Of a stretch of 64,000 bases of DNA, positions 6,315 through 14,303 are shown piece after piece. The position numbers were made by a program, and so were the translations under genes. Source of the stretch: a virus; IMG/VR virus record IMGVR_UViG_3300030104_004476, positions 1 through 64,000 of that record. The stretch is one strand, 5' to 3'. The notes beneath the pieces were generated by a model. That model saw only the letters and a program-made list of their open reading frames with translations, was not told the origin of the DNA and did not search any database. Each line of letters starts with the position of its first letter. The first letter of the stretch is position 1.

Positions 6315-8027
6315 ATGAACGTACAAGACAGAGAGATCAATGGATTTGCGATTGACCAATTCAATCAGCATGACCTAGAAGTTGGGAAGACGCAGGGGAC
6401 TTGTCCTCTGTGTTCCCACACTAGGAAGCCCGAAAATAAGAAAGCTAAATGTGCTTCTTATGACTGGGAACGTGGTCTAGGCACCTGTCATAATTGTGAT
6501 ACTAGCTTTCAACTTCATACGTACCAACGTAAAGGCGCTAGTGAAAAGATTTACGCTCGACCACAAGTTGAGTTTAATCCTACTAGCACAAAAGTTGAAG
6601 AGTGGTTTGAACAACGCGGCATAACAAAACAAACTCTGACCGACCTACGTGTAGGTGAAGGTCAGGAGTTTATGCCTCAAACAGGTAAGTCAGAGAATAC
6701 CATTCAGTTTAATTACTACATGGGTGATCAATTGATCAACATTAAATACCGTGATGGTCGTAAACATTTTAAGCTTTATAAAGGGGCTGAAAAAGTATTT
6801 TACAATATCAATAGTATTGTTGGTTATGATGCTTGTGTCATAGTTGAAGGTGAGATGGACGTGCTTGCAATGCACGAAGCGGGAATTAAAAACGTAATAT
6901 CAGTACCTAATGGTGCTACGTTAAATTCAAACAACCTCGATTATTTAGATAATTGCATAGACTATTTTGATGACAAAGAAAAGATTATATTAGCAGTTGA
7001 TGCTGATGAAGCTGGACAAGCACTACGACAAGAGTTTATTCGCCGTCTTGGTGCTGAGGTTTGTTATCTAGTCGATTTCGATGATTGTAAAGACGCAAAC
7101 GATTATTTAGTTAAGTATGGAGCTGAAAAGCTTAGATATGTTATTGATAACGTCAGACCTGTACCTCTTGAAGGCGTGTCTACATTAAGAGATATTGAAG
7201 ATGAACTTAAAGACTTTGTTAAAAATGGTTTCAAGCCAGGATTTCAGATTGGCCTTAAAAACTTTGATAAAATATTTAGTACATACACTGGTCAGTTTAT
7301 TACTGTTACTGGTGTGCCTAGTAGTGGTAAGTCTGACTTTGTTGATCAAATGGTTGTGGGCTACAATCAATTATATGGCTGGAAAACTGCATACGCAAGT
7401 CCAGAAAATCAACCAGTATATCTCCACGCACACAAGTTAATGCGTAAGCATTGGCAAGATATGCCTGTAGTAGGAGATATTGGTGGTAATAAATGGGAAC
7501 AAGTTACCGAACACGTTAATGACAACTATTTCTTTATTGATATGGATAAATACAATTTAGAAGCAGTACTACGTAAAGGAGCTGAGCTTGTTAAGCGTAA
7601 AGGTATTAAATGTTTAGTTCTTGATCCATTTAATAAGATTAGAGACGTTAACGCAGCGTCAGACGATGTTAACCGTTATACGATGGATTATTTAGCTAAG
7701 ATTGAAGCTTTTTGTAAAAAGTATGATGTATTAACTTTCATTGTGGCACACCCAACCAAAATGTACAAAGGCCAAGACGGTAAAATGGAAGAGCCAACGA
7801 TGTACAATATCAAAGGTGGTGGTGAATGGTATGACGCTAGTTATCACGGTTTGTTAGTTCACAGAGACTATGAAGCTAAAACAACTAAGGTTAAAGTACT
7901 TAAAGTTAAGTTTCAAAATCTCGGTGAAAACGGCGCTGAGTCACACTTTACTTGGGAACCTCGTTCAGGAAGCTTTATACCCCTAGCCAGTGTTGAAGCT
8001 GAAGCTGAACCAATGCCTTGGGAATAA
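6315..8027 (+). CDS. Bifunctional DNA primase-helicase, T7 gp4-like
   Basis: A 570-aa replisome protein. N-terminal zinc-binding domain: CPLC ... CHNCD at about residues 30-60. TOPRIM primase domain: 'VIVEGEMDVLAMHEAG' near 180 and 'ILAVDADEAG' near 222. RecA/DnaB-type helicase: Walker A GVPSSGKS near 335, Walker B 'CLVLDPFNKI' near 435, and 'TFIVAHPTK' near 475. It should unwind DNA at the fork and lay primers. No DNA polymerase gene was found in the window, so it must work with a host polymerase or one encoded elsewhere. Confidence 0.93.
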   Translation: MNVQDREINGFAIDQFNQHDLEVGKTQGTCPLCSHTRKPENKKAKCASYDWERGLGTCHNCDTSFQLHTYQRKGASEKIYARPQVEFNPTSTKVEEWFEQRGITKQTLTDLRVGEGQEFMPQTGKSENTIQFNYYMGDQLINIKYRDGRKHFKLYKGAEKVFYNINSIVGYDACVIVEGEMDVLAMHEAGIKNVISVPNGATLNSNNLDYLDNCIDYFDDKEKIILAVDADEAGQALRQEFIRRLGAEVCYLVDFDDCKDANDYLVKYGAEKLRYVIDNVRPVPLEGVSTLRDIEDELKDFVKNGFKPGFQIGLKNFDKIFSTYTGQFITVTGVPSSGKSDFVDQMVVGYNQLYGWKTAYASPENQPVYLHAHKLMRKHWQDMPVVGDIGGNKWEQVTEHVNDNYFFIDMDKYNLEAVLRKGAELVKRKGIKCLVLDPFNKIRDVNAASDDVNRYTMDYLAKIEAFCKKYDVLTFIVAHPTKMYKGQDGKMEEPTMYNIKGGGEWYDASYHGLLVHRDYEAKTTKVKVLKVKFQNLGENGAESHFTWEPRSGSFIPLASVEAEAEPMPWE

Positions 8028-8299
8028 TGGCTTATGCTAAGCGTAAACCTTTCAAACCTGGTTATTACGACTGGACAAAAAAAGATTACAAGATAATTTC
8101 ATGGTGTATAAACAACAGTATAGCTTGTTGTGTTGTGCCAGCTCAAACCTTTAAAAAAGGTAAGGGTGATTTTCAAGTAGAAATAATTATTAATGGTAAA
8201 TCTAATTTAAGTCCATGTTTTATAAAAGACGAGGTATTAGTAAAACAAATGGAATATTATAAATATTATTATGACAAATACAATAAAAATACTAAATAA
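8027..8299 (+). CDS. Small basic protein of unknown function
   Basis: An ORF of 90 codons starting MAYAKRKPFKPGYYDW; its ATG overlaps the primase stop (TAATG), which is preferred over an in-frame ATG nine bases earlier inside the primase gene. Rich in Tyr and Lys, with a Cys pair (IACCVV) in the middle. No family was recognised. The next small frame begins within its last 29 nt. Confidence 0.6.
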   Translation: MAYAKRKPFKPGYYDWTKKDYKIISWCINNSIACCVVPAQTFKKGKGDFQVEIIINGKSNLSPCFIKDEVLVKQMEYYKYYYDKYNKNTK

Positions 8300-8408
8300 C
8301 AAAAGTATTATGCTTACTAGAAATGGTAAAACGTATATACTTGGTGAGATTAAAAATCCTAATACGGTAAAAGTATGGTATACGATAAATGGAAAACATT
8401 ATGCGTAA
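8271..8408 (+). CDS. Small 45-aa protein
   Basis: An ORF of 45 codons (starts MTNTIKILNNKSIML) filling the gap between the preceding small gene and the thymidylate-synthase-like gene and overlapping both. Predicted beta-rich with a 'NGKTYILGEI' hairpin. No family was recognised. The tight overlaps fit the operon style here, but evidence for translation is only contextual. Confidence 0.45.
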   Translation: MTNTIKILNNKSIMLTRNGKTYILGEIKNPNTVKVWYTINGKHYA

Positions 8409-9078
8409 TTCGTTTGAAAATGCTAATGCTGCCTTTCATGATTTATATTGGCGCATTGTTCGCGACGGTATTGATTTTGCTGGAACTAAAGCTTTATTTA
8501 ACGTAGGTTTTGAAATACAAAACCCTAGTTATTCTAAAATAGAAGATAGCAAAGTTAAACGTAAATGGTCACAAGAATACGCTGAAGCTGAATGGCAATG
8601 GTATTTATCTGGAGATCGTAATATAGCTAAACTTGGTGAGTTATATGGTAAAGTTCCTGAAATATGGAAGCGTATGGCTGACTGTAATGGTGATGTTAAT
8701 TCTAACTACGGTTGGCAATGGCAAAGACAAAACCAAATAGGTTATGTTATAAGTATGTTAGAGAAAAATCCAGATACTAGACAAGCTGCTATTAGTATAT
8801 ATGATTGCAAAGAGTGGAGTAAATATACAAACGATACCCCATGTACATACGCTGTACAGTTTACGGTTGTAGATAACAAGCTTAATATGTGTGTTGTAAT
8901 GCGTTCTAATGATCTCTGGTATGGTTTCTGTAACGATCAATATCAGTTTTCAAATCTGCAAATGTTAGTTGCAGAGGGAGCCGGATATGAACTTGGTACT
9001 TACTACCATTTTGCTCACAATTTACATTTATATAATGATAAATTACCAGAGCAAAAAGAAATGATGTATCACTTATGA
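8389..9078 (+). CDS. Thymidylate-synthase-fold enzyme, likely dCMP hydroxymethylase
   Basis: A 229-aa protein; an inner ATG at 8401 is also possible. The ThyA core is clear: catalytic Cys in 'DTPCTYAVQF', phosphate-binding Arg in 'RSNDLWYGF' exactly 20 residues later, and the C-terminal 'GTYYHFAHNLHLY'. Eleven residues after that Arg, where thymidylate synthases have the Asn (E. coli N177) that selects dUMP, this protein has Asp, as in T4 dCMP hydroxymethylase. The predicted product is therefore a modified dCMP, possibly for DNA modification. It overlaps the MazG-fusion gene by 4 nt. Substrate choice is inference. Confidence 0.75.
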   Translation: MENIMRNSFENANAAFHDLYWRIVRDGIDFAGTKALFNVGFEIQNPSYSKIEDSKVKRKWSQEYAEAEWQWYLSGDRNIAKLGELYGKVPEIWKRMADCNGDVNSNYGWQWQRQNQIGYVISMLEKNPDTRQAAISIYDCKEWSKYTNDTPCTYAVQFTVVDNKLNMCVVMRSNDLWYGFCNDQYQFSNLQMLVAEGAGYELGTYYHFAHNLHLYNDKLPEQKEMMYHL

Positions 9079-9878
9079 CATACTGTATATACCACATACC
9101 CGGTGTTAAAATCGGAGTAACAAATAATGTTAAAAGTAGAGTTGAAGAGCAGCAGGGTTATAGTGAAGGCGAATACGAGATACTAGAAATGTCTGACGAT
9201 ATAGAATATATATCTAAGCAAGAGTTATTTCTTCAAGCACACTATGGTTACAAGGTTGATCGACAACTATACAAAGATTTATTTAATAACAATTTTATAG
9301 AATTAAAAAATATGGATATAAACGTAACTGAAATGACCTCGACATTCCCATGTCCGGTCAACAAACTAAAGGGCAGGCTTATGGATAACGTAGGTATGTC
9401 ATGGAAGACGGGCGCTGGTCACGTAACGATCACAAAAGAATCTATCAAATGGATTATGAGTAATGCTAAGCCATCACAATACACACAAGACAGGTGTTAT
9501 GTGTATAACAAAGCTTTTGCTAGATGGTTTGATAATAATAAAGTTGATACATCTTGCGATACGCAGTGTGATGATTGTGGTGACGATATATTTAACTGTA
9601 TTAGAGAGTGGGCTAAAGAAAGAGGTTTGTATGAAAAAGGTGATACAAAAACTCAGTACATTAAGTTAATGGAAGAGACTGGCGAGATCGGTAGAGCTAT
9701 ACTTAAAAATGATACAGAACAAATCATTGATGGTATTGGCGATGCTGTAGTTGTATTAACTAACTTAGCAGAACTTGTAGGTGTACCTATCGAAGAGTGT
9801 ATACAAGAAGCTTACAACGTTATTAGTAAGCGTAAAGGTAAAATGATTAATGGAACATTTGTAAAAGATAACCAATGA
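9075..9878 (+). CDS. GIY-YIG nuclease-like domain fused to MazG-like pyrophosphohydrolase
   Basis: A 267-aa two-domain protein. Residues 1-75 resemble a GIY-YIG/T5orf172-type nuclease: YCIYHIPGVKIGVT with a following Arg (NNVKSRV) and a downstream Glu (SKQELFLQAHYG). The middle is unrecognised and contains a cysteine cluster (CDTQCDDC). Residues about 175-262 match MazG-like NTP pyrophosphohydrolases: 'KLMEETGEIGRAI', 'DGIGDAVVVLTNLAEL' and 'AYNVISKRKGKM'. MazG enzymes clean non-canonical dNTPs or lower ppGpp. The fusion is unusual. Start and stop overlap both neighbours by 4 nt. Confidence 0.7.
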   Translation: MTYCIYHIPGVKIGVTNNVKSRVEEQQGYSEGEYEILEMSDDIEYISKQELFLQAHYGYKVDRQLYKDLFNNNFIELKNMDINVTEMTSTFPCPVNKLKGRLMDNVGMSWKTGAGHVTITKESIKWIMSNAKPSQYTQDRCYVYNKAFARWFDNNKVDTSCDTQCDDCGDDIFNCIREWAKERGLYEKGDTKTQYIKLMEETGEIGRAILKNDTEQIIDGIGDAVVVLTNLAELVGVPIEECIQEAYNVISKRKGKMINGTFVKDNQ

Positions 9879-10186
9879 GTAGTAGAGAAATTAGCGCAGC
9901 AAAATCAGGGATTGCAGTATCAAAAAGATTTGACTTTCGCGACCCTGTAGTTTACCACGTTTGTGAAGAGTTTGTTAAACGATCAGATTTAGGTTTTGAA
10001 AAGTATGGCCAAACGCTACATCACGAACGTACAACTGGTATTAAAGACTTACATGGATATTTAAAAGATATTCAAGAAGAGCTTATGGATGCGATATTGT
10101 ATATACAAACTGCACGTGAAGAGCTACGTGATTTATCTGAAGAAGCTTTAATACAAAAGTTTAACGACGATGAAGAAGCGTTTTAA
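9875..10186 (+). CDS. MazG-like all-alpha NTP pyrophosphohydrolase-like protein
   Basis: A 103-aa helical protein. 'GFEKYGQTLHHE...DLHGYLKDIQEELMDAILYIQTAREEL' follows the short phage MazG-like/dUTPase-like pattern, in which helices carry E-x-x-E and D residues that bind Mg-NTP. The usual EExxE is only partly evident, so activity is uncertain. It overlaps the fused MazG protein gene by 4 nt and the resolvase gene by 17 nt. Together with RNR and the ThyA-fold enzyme it forms a nucleotide-metabolism cluster. Confidence 0.65.
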   Translation: MSSREISAAKSGIAVSKRFDFRDPVVYHVCEEFVKRSDLGFEKYGQTLHHERTTGIKDLHGYLKDIQEELMDAILYIQTAREELRDLSEEALIQKFNDDEEAF

Positions 10187-10628
10187 ACGTAAACGAGGTC
10201 CAGTCAGAGCTAAAAAGGTTACGTACGATGGTATAACCTTTGCTTCTGGCCTTGAGAAATATATGTACATTGCTCTTCAAAAAGCTAAAATAAAAACAGC
10301 TTACGAAGGTATGACATACGAGATATTTCCAGGGTTTATGTTTGATAACGAAAGTTACGAACGTCAAGCAAATGGCAAAGGCGATCTTGTTAACAGAGGA
10401 GGTAAAAAAATCCTTGGTATTAAGTATACTCCTGATTTTATTGGGCTTACAGATAATGTTATTATTGAGTGTAAAGGTCGTGCAAATGATACGTTTCCGA
10501 TGCGTTGGAAATTGTTTAAAAAATACGTTAAAGACAATATTCCCCATGTAACTTTATATAAACCTCAAAATCAAAAGGAGTGCGACAAAGTAGTAGAATT
10601 AATCTTAAAAAAACGAAATGAAAGATAA
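10170..10628 (+). CDS. T7 endonuclease I-like / DUF1064 nuclease
   Basis: A 152-aa PD-(D/E)XK nuclease. The acidic active-site residues can be aligned with T7 endonuclease I: Glu in 'ASGLEKYMY' (about residue 29), Asp in 'YTPDFIG' (about 91), and Glu-x-Lys in 'IIECKGRA' (about 101-103). The N-terminus is strongly basic (KKRFKRKRG). Such enzymes resolve branched DNA before packaging and degrade host DNA. DUF1064 is the usual label for phage homologues. It is followed by a small overlapping gene. Confidence 0.8.
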   Translation: MKKRFKRKRGPVRAKKVTYDGITFASGLEKYMYIALQKAKIKTAYEGMTYEIFPGFMFDNESYERQANGKGDLVNRGGKKILGIKYTPDFIGLTDNVIIECKGRANDTFPMRWKLFKKYVKDNIPHVTLYKPQNQKECDKVVELILKKRNER

Positions 10629-10758
10629 TTGGAATTTAAGCTTTGGAACATTTCCAGGGTTATTGTTTGGCATGAGAACATACAAAGAAGAATCTAAGGA
10701 CAATCATGTAATATATTTAGGTTTCTTAGATATTTGTTTAACTATTTATAAATACTAA
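10618..10758 (+). CDS. Conserved 46-aa hydrophobic phage protein
   Basis: A 46-aa ORF overlapping the resolvase stop by 11 nt and ending two bases before the RNR gene. The 'FGTFPGLLFGMRTY' and 'HVIYLGFLDICLTIYKY' segments recall a short protein found in many phages beside nuclease genes. It has moderately hydrophobic stretches but no clear transmembrane helix. Function is unknown. Confidence 0.6.
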   Translation: MKDNWNLSFGTFPGLLFGMRTYKEESKDNHVIYLGFLDICLTIYKY

Positions 10759-10760
10759 TA

Positions 10761-12620
10761 ATGAAAGATATATTGTCGGATATTACCGTACATATGAAGT
10801 ACGCTAAATATATTCCTGAATTAAATAGGAGAGAGACTTGGGAAGAACTTGTAACTCGAAATAAAGAGATGCATCAAAAAAAATACCCGAAGTTAGCTGA
10901 CGATATTGAGAACGTATATAAGTTAGTTTATGCTAAGAAGGTTTTACCTTCTATGCGTAGTCTACAGTTCTCAGGTAAGCCAATTGAATTATCACCAAAT
11001 AGATTGTACAATTGTTCATATTTACCTGTAGACTCTATAGACTCTTTTAATGAGTGTATGTTCTTATTGTTGTCTGGATGTGGCGTTGGTTATTCAGTAC
11101 AACATCATCATGTAAAGCAACTACCATCAATTATTAAACCATTTGATAAGCGTGAAAGACGCTTTGTTATTGGTGATAGTATTGAAGGTTGGTCTGATGC
11201 TATTAAAGTTTTAATCAAGTCTTATTTAGGCTCTAAGAGATCATCTAAAATAAAGTTTGATTATTCTGATATTAGACCAAAAGGTGCAAGGCTTGTGACT
11301 TCTGGTGGTAAAGCTCCAGGACCTCAACCATTAAAAGAATGTTTATTGAAAATTCAAGGTATATTAGATGCAAAAGAAGATGGATCAAAACTCACAACTT
11401 TGGAAGCTCATGATATTATTTGCCATGTTGCTGATGCTGTACTTGCAGGCGGCATTAGACGGGCAGCTTTAATATCGTTGTTTTCAGCTTATGATGAAGA
11501 AATGATTTCTTGTAAATCAAGTAATTGGTGGGAAACAAACCCGCAACGTGGTAGAGCTAACAACTCAGCTGTACTTATCAGACACAAAATCACAAAAAAG
11601 TTTTTTATGAACTTATGGAAACGTATTGAGTTGTCTGGTTCAGGTGAACCTGGTATCTACCTTAATAATGATAAAGACTGGGGAACTAATCCTTGTTGTG
11701 AAATAGCTTTACGTCCTTATCAATTTTGTAACTTATGTGAAGTAAACGTTTCAGATATAATAGATCAAGACGATCTTAACACTAGAGTTAAAGCTGCTGC
11801 GTTTATAGGTACACTACAAGCTGGTTACACAGACTTTCATTATTTAAGAGAAATATGGAGAGAGACAACAGAAAAAGACGCTCTTATAGGTGTGTCAATG
11901 ACAGGGATAGGGAGTGCCGTTGTGCTCCAAATGGATATGAAGGCAGCTGCAAGTATCGTAAAAAGAGAAAACACAAGAGTAGCAAAGCTAATAGGGATAA
12001 ATAAAGCTGCACGCACAACATGTGTTAAACCTGCAGGGACAACTTCTCTGGTACTTGGAACTTCATCTGGTATTCATGCGTGGCATAATGATTATTATAT
12101 CCGTAGACTACGTGTAGGGAAGAATGAAGCAATATATTCGTATTTATCAATGCATCTTCCTGAATTAGTTAAGGACGAGTATTTCAGACCACACGATACT
12201 GCTGTGATCGAAATACCACAACAATCGCCAAAAGGTTCTATTGTCCGAACTGAGTCCGCGTTTGATTTACTCGAGAGAGTTAAACAAGTTTCTGAAGAAT
12301 GGGTTACACCAGGACACAGAACAGGAAGCAACACTCACAATGTATCTGCTACAATATCTTTAAAAGAAGATGAGTGGGACAAAGCTGGTGAGTGGATGTG
12401 GAACAACCGTGATTGCTACAACGGTTTATCAGTATTACCTTATGATGGTGGTACATATACTCAAGCTCCTTTTGAAGATATATCTAAAAAGGAATATGAT
12501 GAGCGTATGAAACACTTATCCATAGTTAATCTTGAGAATGTGGTAGAACTAAATGATAATACAGATCTATCAGGTGAGTTAGCTTGTGCCGGTGGATCTT
12601 GCGAAGTAACAAGCTTATAA
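10761..12620 (+). CDS. nrdJ: Class II (adenosylcobalamin-dependent) ribonucleotide reductase
   Basis: A 619-aa monomeric reductase converting ribonucleotides to deoxyribonucleotides. Redox-active Cys is in 'YNCSYLPVDSIDSFNE' (about residue 90). The thiyl-radical Cys and catalytic Asn/Glu are in 'TNPCCEIAL' (about 310). The phosphate-binding 'VKPAGTTSLVLGTSSGIH' is near 420. A C-terminal relay pair CAGGSC lies near residue 612, with the four-residue spacing of Lactobacillus RTPR. No NrdB-like subunit gene adjoins it, consistent with class II. B12 dependence requires host cobalamin. It supplies dNTPs for phage replication. Confidence 0.9.
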   Translation: MKDILSDITVHMKYAKYIPELNRRETWEELVTRNKEMHQKKYPKLADDIENVYKLVYAKKVLPSMRSLQFSGKPIELSPNRLYNCSYLPVDSIDSFNECMFLLLSGCGVGYSVQHHHVKQLPSIIKPFDKRERRFVIGDSIEGWSDAIKVLIKSYLGSKRSSKIKFDYSDIRPKGARLVTSGGKAPGPQPLKECLLKIQGILDAKEDGSKLTTLEAHDIICHVADAVLAGGIRRAALISLFSAYDEEMISCKSSNWWETNPQRGRANNSAVLIRHKITKKFFMNLWKRIELSGSGEPGIYLNNDKDWGTNPCCEIALRPYQFCNLCEVNVSDIIDQDDLNTRVKAAAFIGTLQAGYTDFHYLREIWRETTEKDALIGVSMTGIGSAVVLQMDMKAAASIVKRENTRVAKLIGINKAARTTCVKPAGTTSLVLGTSSGIHAWHNDYYIRRLRVGKNEAIYSYLSMHLPELVKDEYFRPHDTAVIEIPQQSPKGSIVRTESAFDLLERVKQVSEEWVTPGHRTGSNTHNVSATISLKEDEWDKAGEWMWNNRDCYNGLSVLPYDGGTYTQAPFEDISKKEYDERMKHLSIVNLENVVELNDNTDLSGELACAGGSCEVTSL

Positions 12621-12635
12621 CTAAAAATAATTATT

Positions 12636-13046
12636 ATGAAGAAAATTGTAATGAGTTTTGCTTTAGCTGTACTTTGTACGCTTGGAGTTAATGCTCAAGC
12701 TCAAGGTGACTGGTACGTAGGTACTGGTGACATCGCTAATACCGCTTGGACAGAGTGGTCAATAGCACCAACAGTAGGTTATGGATTAACTGATAACTTA
12801 ATGGTTGGATTAAATGTTTCACAAGCAGATTCAACTGCTGATATGCAAGTTGACTTACACGCTAGGTACTTTATGAATACTTGGTTTTTGTATGCAGAAA
12901 CAACTGGAATAGACACTGACAACTTAAAAGTTGGTGCTGGTAAAATGTTTAGCTTTCACAAAGCAGTTTACGTTGATCCAAAAGTTGTTTATGACTTAAC
13001 TGAAGAAACAGTAAATTTAACCTTAGGCGTTGGACTTAAGTTTTAA
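12636..13046 (+). CDS. Outer-membrane beta-barrel protein with Sec signal
   Basis: A 136-aa protein with a Bacteroidota-type signal peptide (MKKIVMSFALAVLCTLGVNA, cleavage near residue 20-23). The mature part is an alternating-hydrophobicity beta barrel with short turns ending in a C-terminal aromatic (GVGLKF), as expected for BAM-inserted outer-membrane proteins. At about 115 mature residues it could form a small 8-strand barrel. It is encoded in the early/middle strand, away from virion genes, so it may alter the host surface (for example superinfection exclusion); this role is inferred. Probably host-derived. Confidence 0.75.
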   Translation: MKKIVMSFALAVLCTLGVNAQAQGDWYVGTGDIANTAWTEWSIAPTVGYGLTDNLMVGLNVSQADSTADMQVDLHARYFMNTWFLYAETTGIDTDNLKVGAGKMFSFHKAVYVDPKVVYDLTEETVNLTLGVGLKF

Positions 13047-13074
13047 TACAATTTAATTTTAAAAATATAATTTT

Positions 13075-13266
13075 ATGGATACATTAAACAACAAAATGGA
13101 CGGAATGATGAAAACATTAATTTCAACTGCTATTGATGTAGAAAAGTTTGCGCAAGGCAATAAGTCTGCAGGAACTAGAATACGTCAAGCTATGCAAGAG
13201 ATTAAATCTTTAGCTCAAGATGTTCGAGTAGATGTACAAGCAATCAAAAACAAAGAGCTTGTTTAG
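13075..13266 (+). CDS. Bacteroidota-type histone H1 / Hc1-like protein
   Basis: A 63-aa protein. The central 'GNKSAGTRIRQAMQEIKSLAQDVR' helix-turn-helix pattern is the signature of the short Hc1-like (histone H1-like) proteins of Flavobacteriia and relatives (typically GNKxAGTRxRxxxxELKxLAQ). The long lysine/alanine-rich tail of chlamydial Hc1 is absent, as in many Bacteroidota members. It is the last gene before the convergent terminator. It probably compacts DNA or modulates the host nucleoid or phage transcription. Confidence 0.75.
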   Translation: MDTLNNKMDGMMKTLISTAIDVEKFAQGNKSAGTRIRQAMQEIKSLAQDVRVDVQAIKNKELV

Positions 13267-13282
13267 ATAGCTATATAATAAA

Positions 13283-13297
13283 CGATAATCATTATCG
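13283..13297. promoter_or_regulatory. Perfect 15-bp palindrome
   Basis: CGATAAT-C-ATTATCG: 7-bp arms around one base, in the convergent intergenic region. This could be a protein-binding site. It is too A/T-rich and lacks a T tract to be a terminator on its own. Confidence 0.4.
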
Positions 13298-13328
13298 CTA
13301 CGTATAAAGCTTTAGTGATGTCAATTTT

Positions 13329-13368
13329 ACGGTCCATAGGGTATTAATTACCTTATGGGCCGTTTTTT
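13329..13368 (+). terminator. Intrinsic terminator at the early/late convergence
   Basis: A ~15-bp stem (ACGGTCCATAGGGTA paired with TTACCTTATGGGCCGT, two G-U wobbles, short loop) followed by six Ts at 13363-13368. It ends rightward transcription after the histone-like gene. No T tract is present on the opposite strand, so leftward messages may stop less efficiently. Confidence 0.85.
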
Positions 13369-13393
13369 ATATCAACAAATTGTTAAGAAATTG

Positions 13394-13795
13394 TTACTTT
13401 ATCTTCCTACTTAAGGTAGCTCTATCGGCTCTTCGCATAGTAACATCTGCCGTGTGACCACTACCAACTCTAATTAAGAACGTATAATCGCTAACTGTTT
13501 TAAAAATACCTCTAGTACTTTCGTATGTTGTTATAGTAGATCCCGGATTAAAAGCGTTAGTCAAAACATCTTCGTCATCCCACACAAATGTAGATCCAAC
13601 TGGAATTGGTATTTCTTTTAAAATAAAAACTGCTCCTGTTGTTGCGGTTCCGTTGTGTAGTGACTTTGGGCCCACTACTAAATCAAAAGTTATATCTTCA
13701 TTATCGGTATTAGATACTATCATACCTAAAATACCTTCTTTAGCAACGTCTACAAAACTGTCCCCGCTTAGTGATATTGTATCTATCTTTGCCAT
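13394..13795 (-). CDS. Putative small virion protein, beta-rich
   Basis: A 133-aa protein, last gene of the leftward late unit. No signal peptide. It is beta-rich and Ser/Thr-rich; 'GMIVSNTDNEDITFDLVV' and 'KEIPIPVGSTFVWDDEDVL' resemble the small jelly-roll/Ig-like proteins encoded with tail or head-fibre genes in marine phages. It lies one base from the next gene upstream. The assignment as a structural protein is contextual. Confidence 0.5.
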   Translation of the reverse strand: MAKIDTISLSGDSFVDVAKEGILGMIVSNTDNEDITFDLVVGPKSLHNGTATTGAVFILKEIPIPVGSTFVWDDEDVLTNAFNPGSTITTYESTRGIFKTVSDYTFLIRVGSGHTADVTMRRADRATLSRKIK

Positions 13796-13796
13796 A

Positions 13797-14300
13797 TTAT
13801 GCTATTCTATATATAGTTATTTGGTCAATCCCTGCATGACTTACTACAAATCTGAAAAGACCAGTTGAATTAGCTACAACAACCATGTTCCCAACTAACG
13901 TTACGTTAGCCCCAGCTGATAATGTTAAAGAGTAGGTTGCAGATGCTAAGTTGATTATAGGTACATCTGCGTTTTGGTAAAATTCTGTAAATCCAAATTG
14001 AGTTATTATTTGAGCAGCTGTAGGTGTTGGTTTGATTCTACTCGCGGTTGGAGTTATTGTTAATATACCAGGCTCTAAATCTCTTGCGTCAATAGCCGCA
14101 GTATCATCATCAATAGCTATACCAGCTATAGCTTTTGGGCTAATTATCATTTTACCCGATTGATCAATATTAAGACCATTAACCTTACCTTGAGAAGATG
14201 CTTTACTTCTATTTATAAAAAATTCTTTATCGACACGAAAATTATGGGTTTGAACCTCTTTTCCTATGTAGTTAAATCCTTTTGCTTTTTTTCTTGCCAT
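13797..14300 (-). CDS. Putative virion protein
   Basis: A 167-aa protein. The basic N-terminus (MARKKAKGFNYIG) is followed by 'KVNGLNIDQSGKMIISPKAIAGIAIDD' and a C-terminal beta-sandwich ending 'LFRFVVSHAGIDQITIYRIA'. No recognised domain. It is embedded in a run of small Ser/Thr-rich late genes with nearly no intergenic space. Probably a virion surface or fibre accessory protein. Confidence 0.5.
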   Translation of the reverse strand: MARKKAKGFNYIGKEVQTHNFRVDKEFFINRSKASSQGKVNGLNIDQSGKMIISPKAIAGIAIDDDTAAIDARDLEPGILTITPTASRIKPTPTAAQIITQFGFTEFYQNADVPIINLASATYSLTLSAGANVTLVGNMVVVANSTGLFRFVVSHAGIDQITIYRIA

Positions 14301-14303
14301 ATG

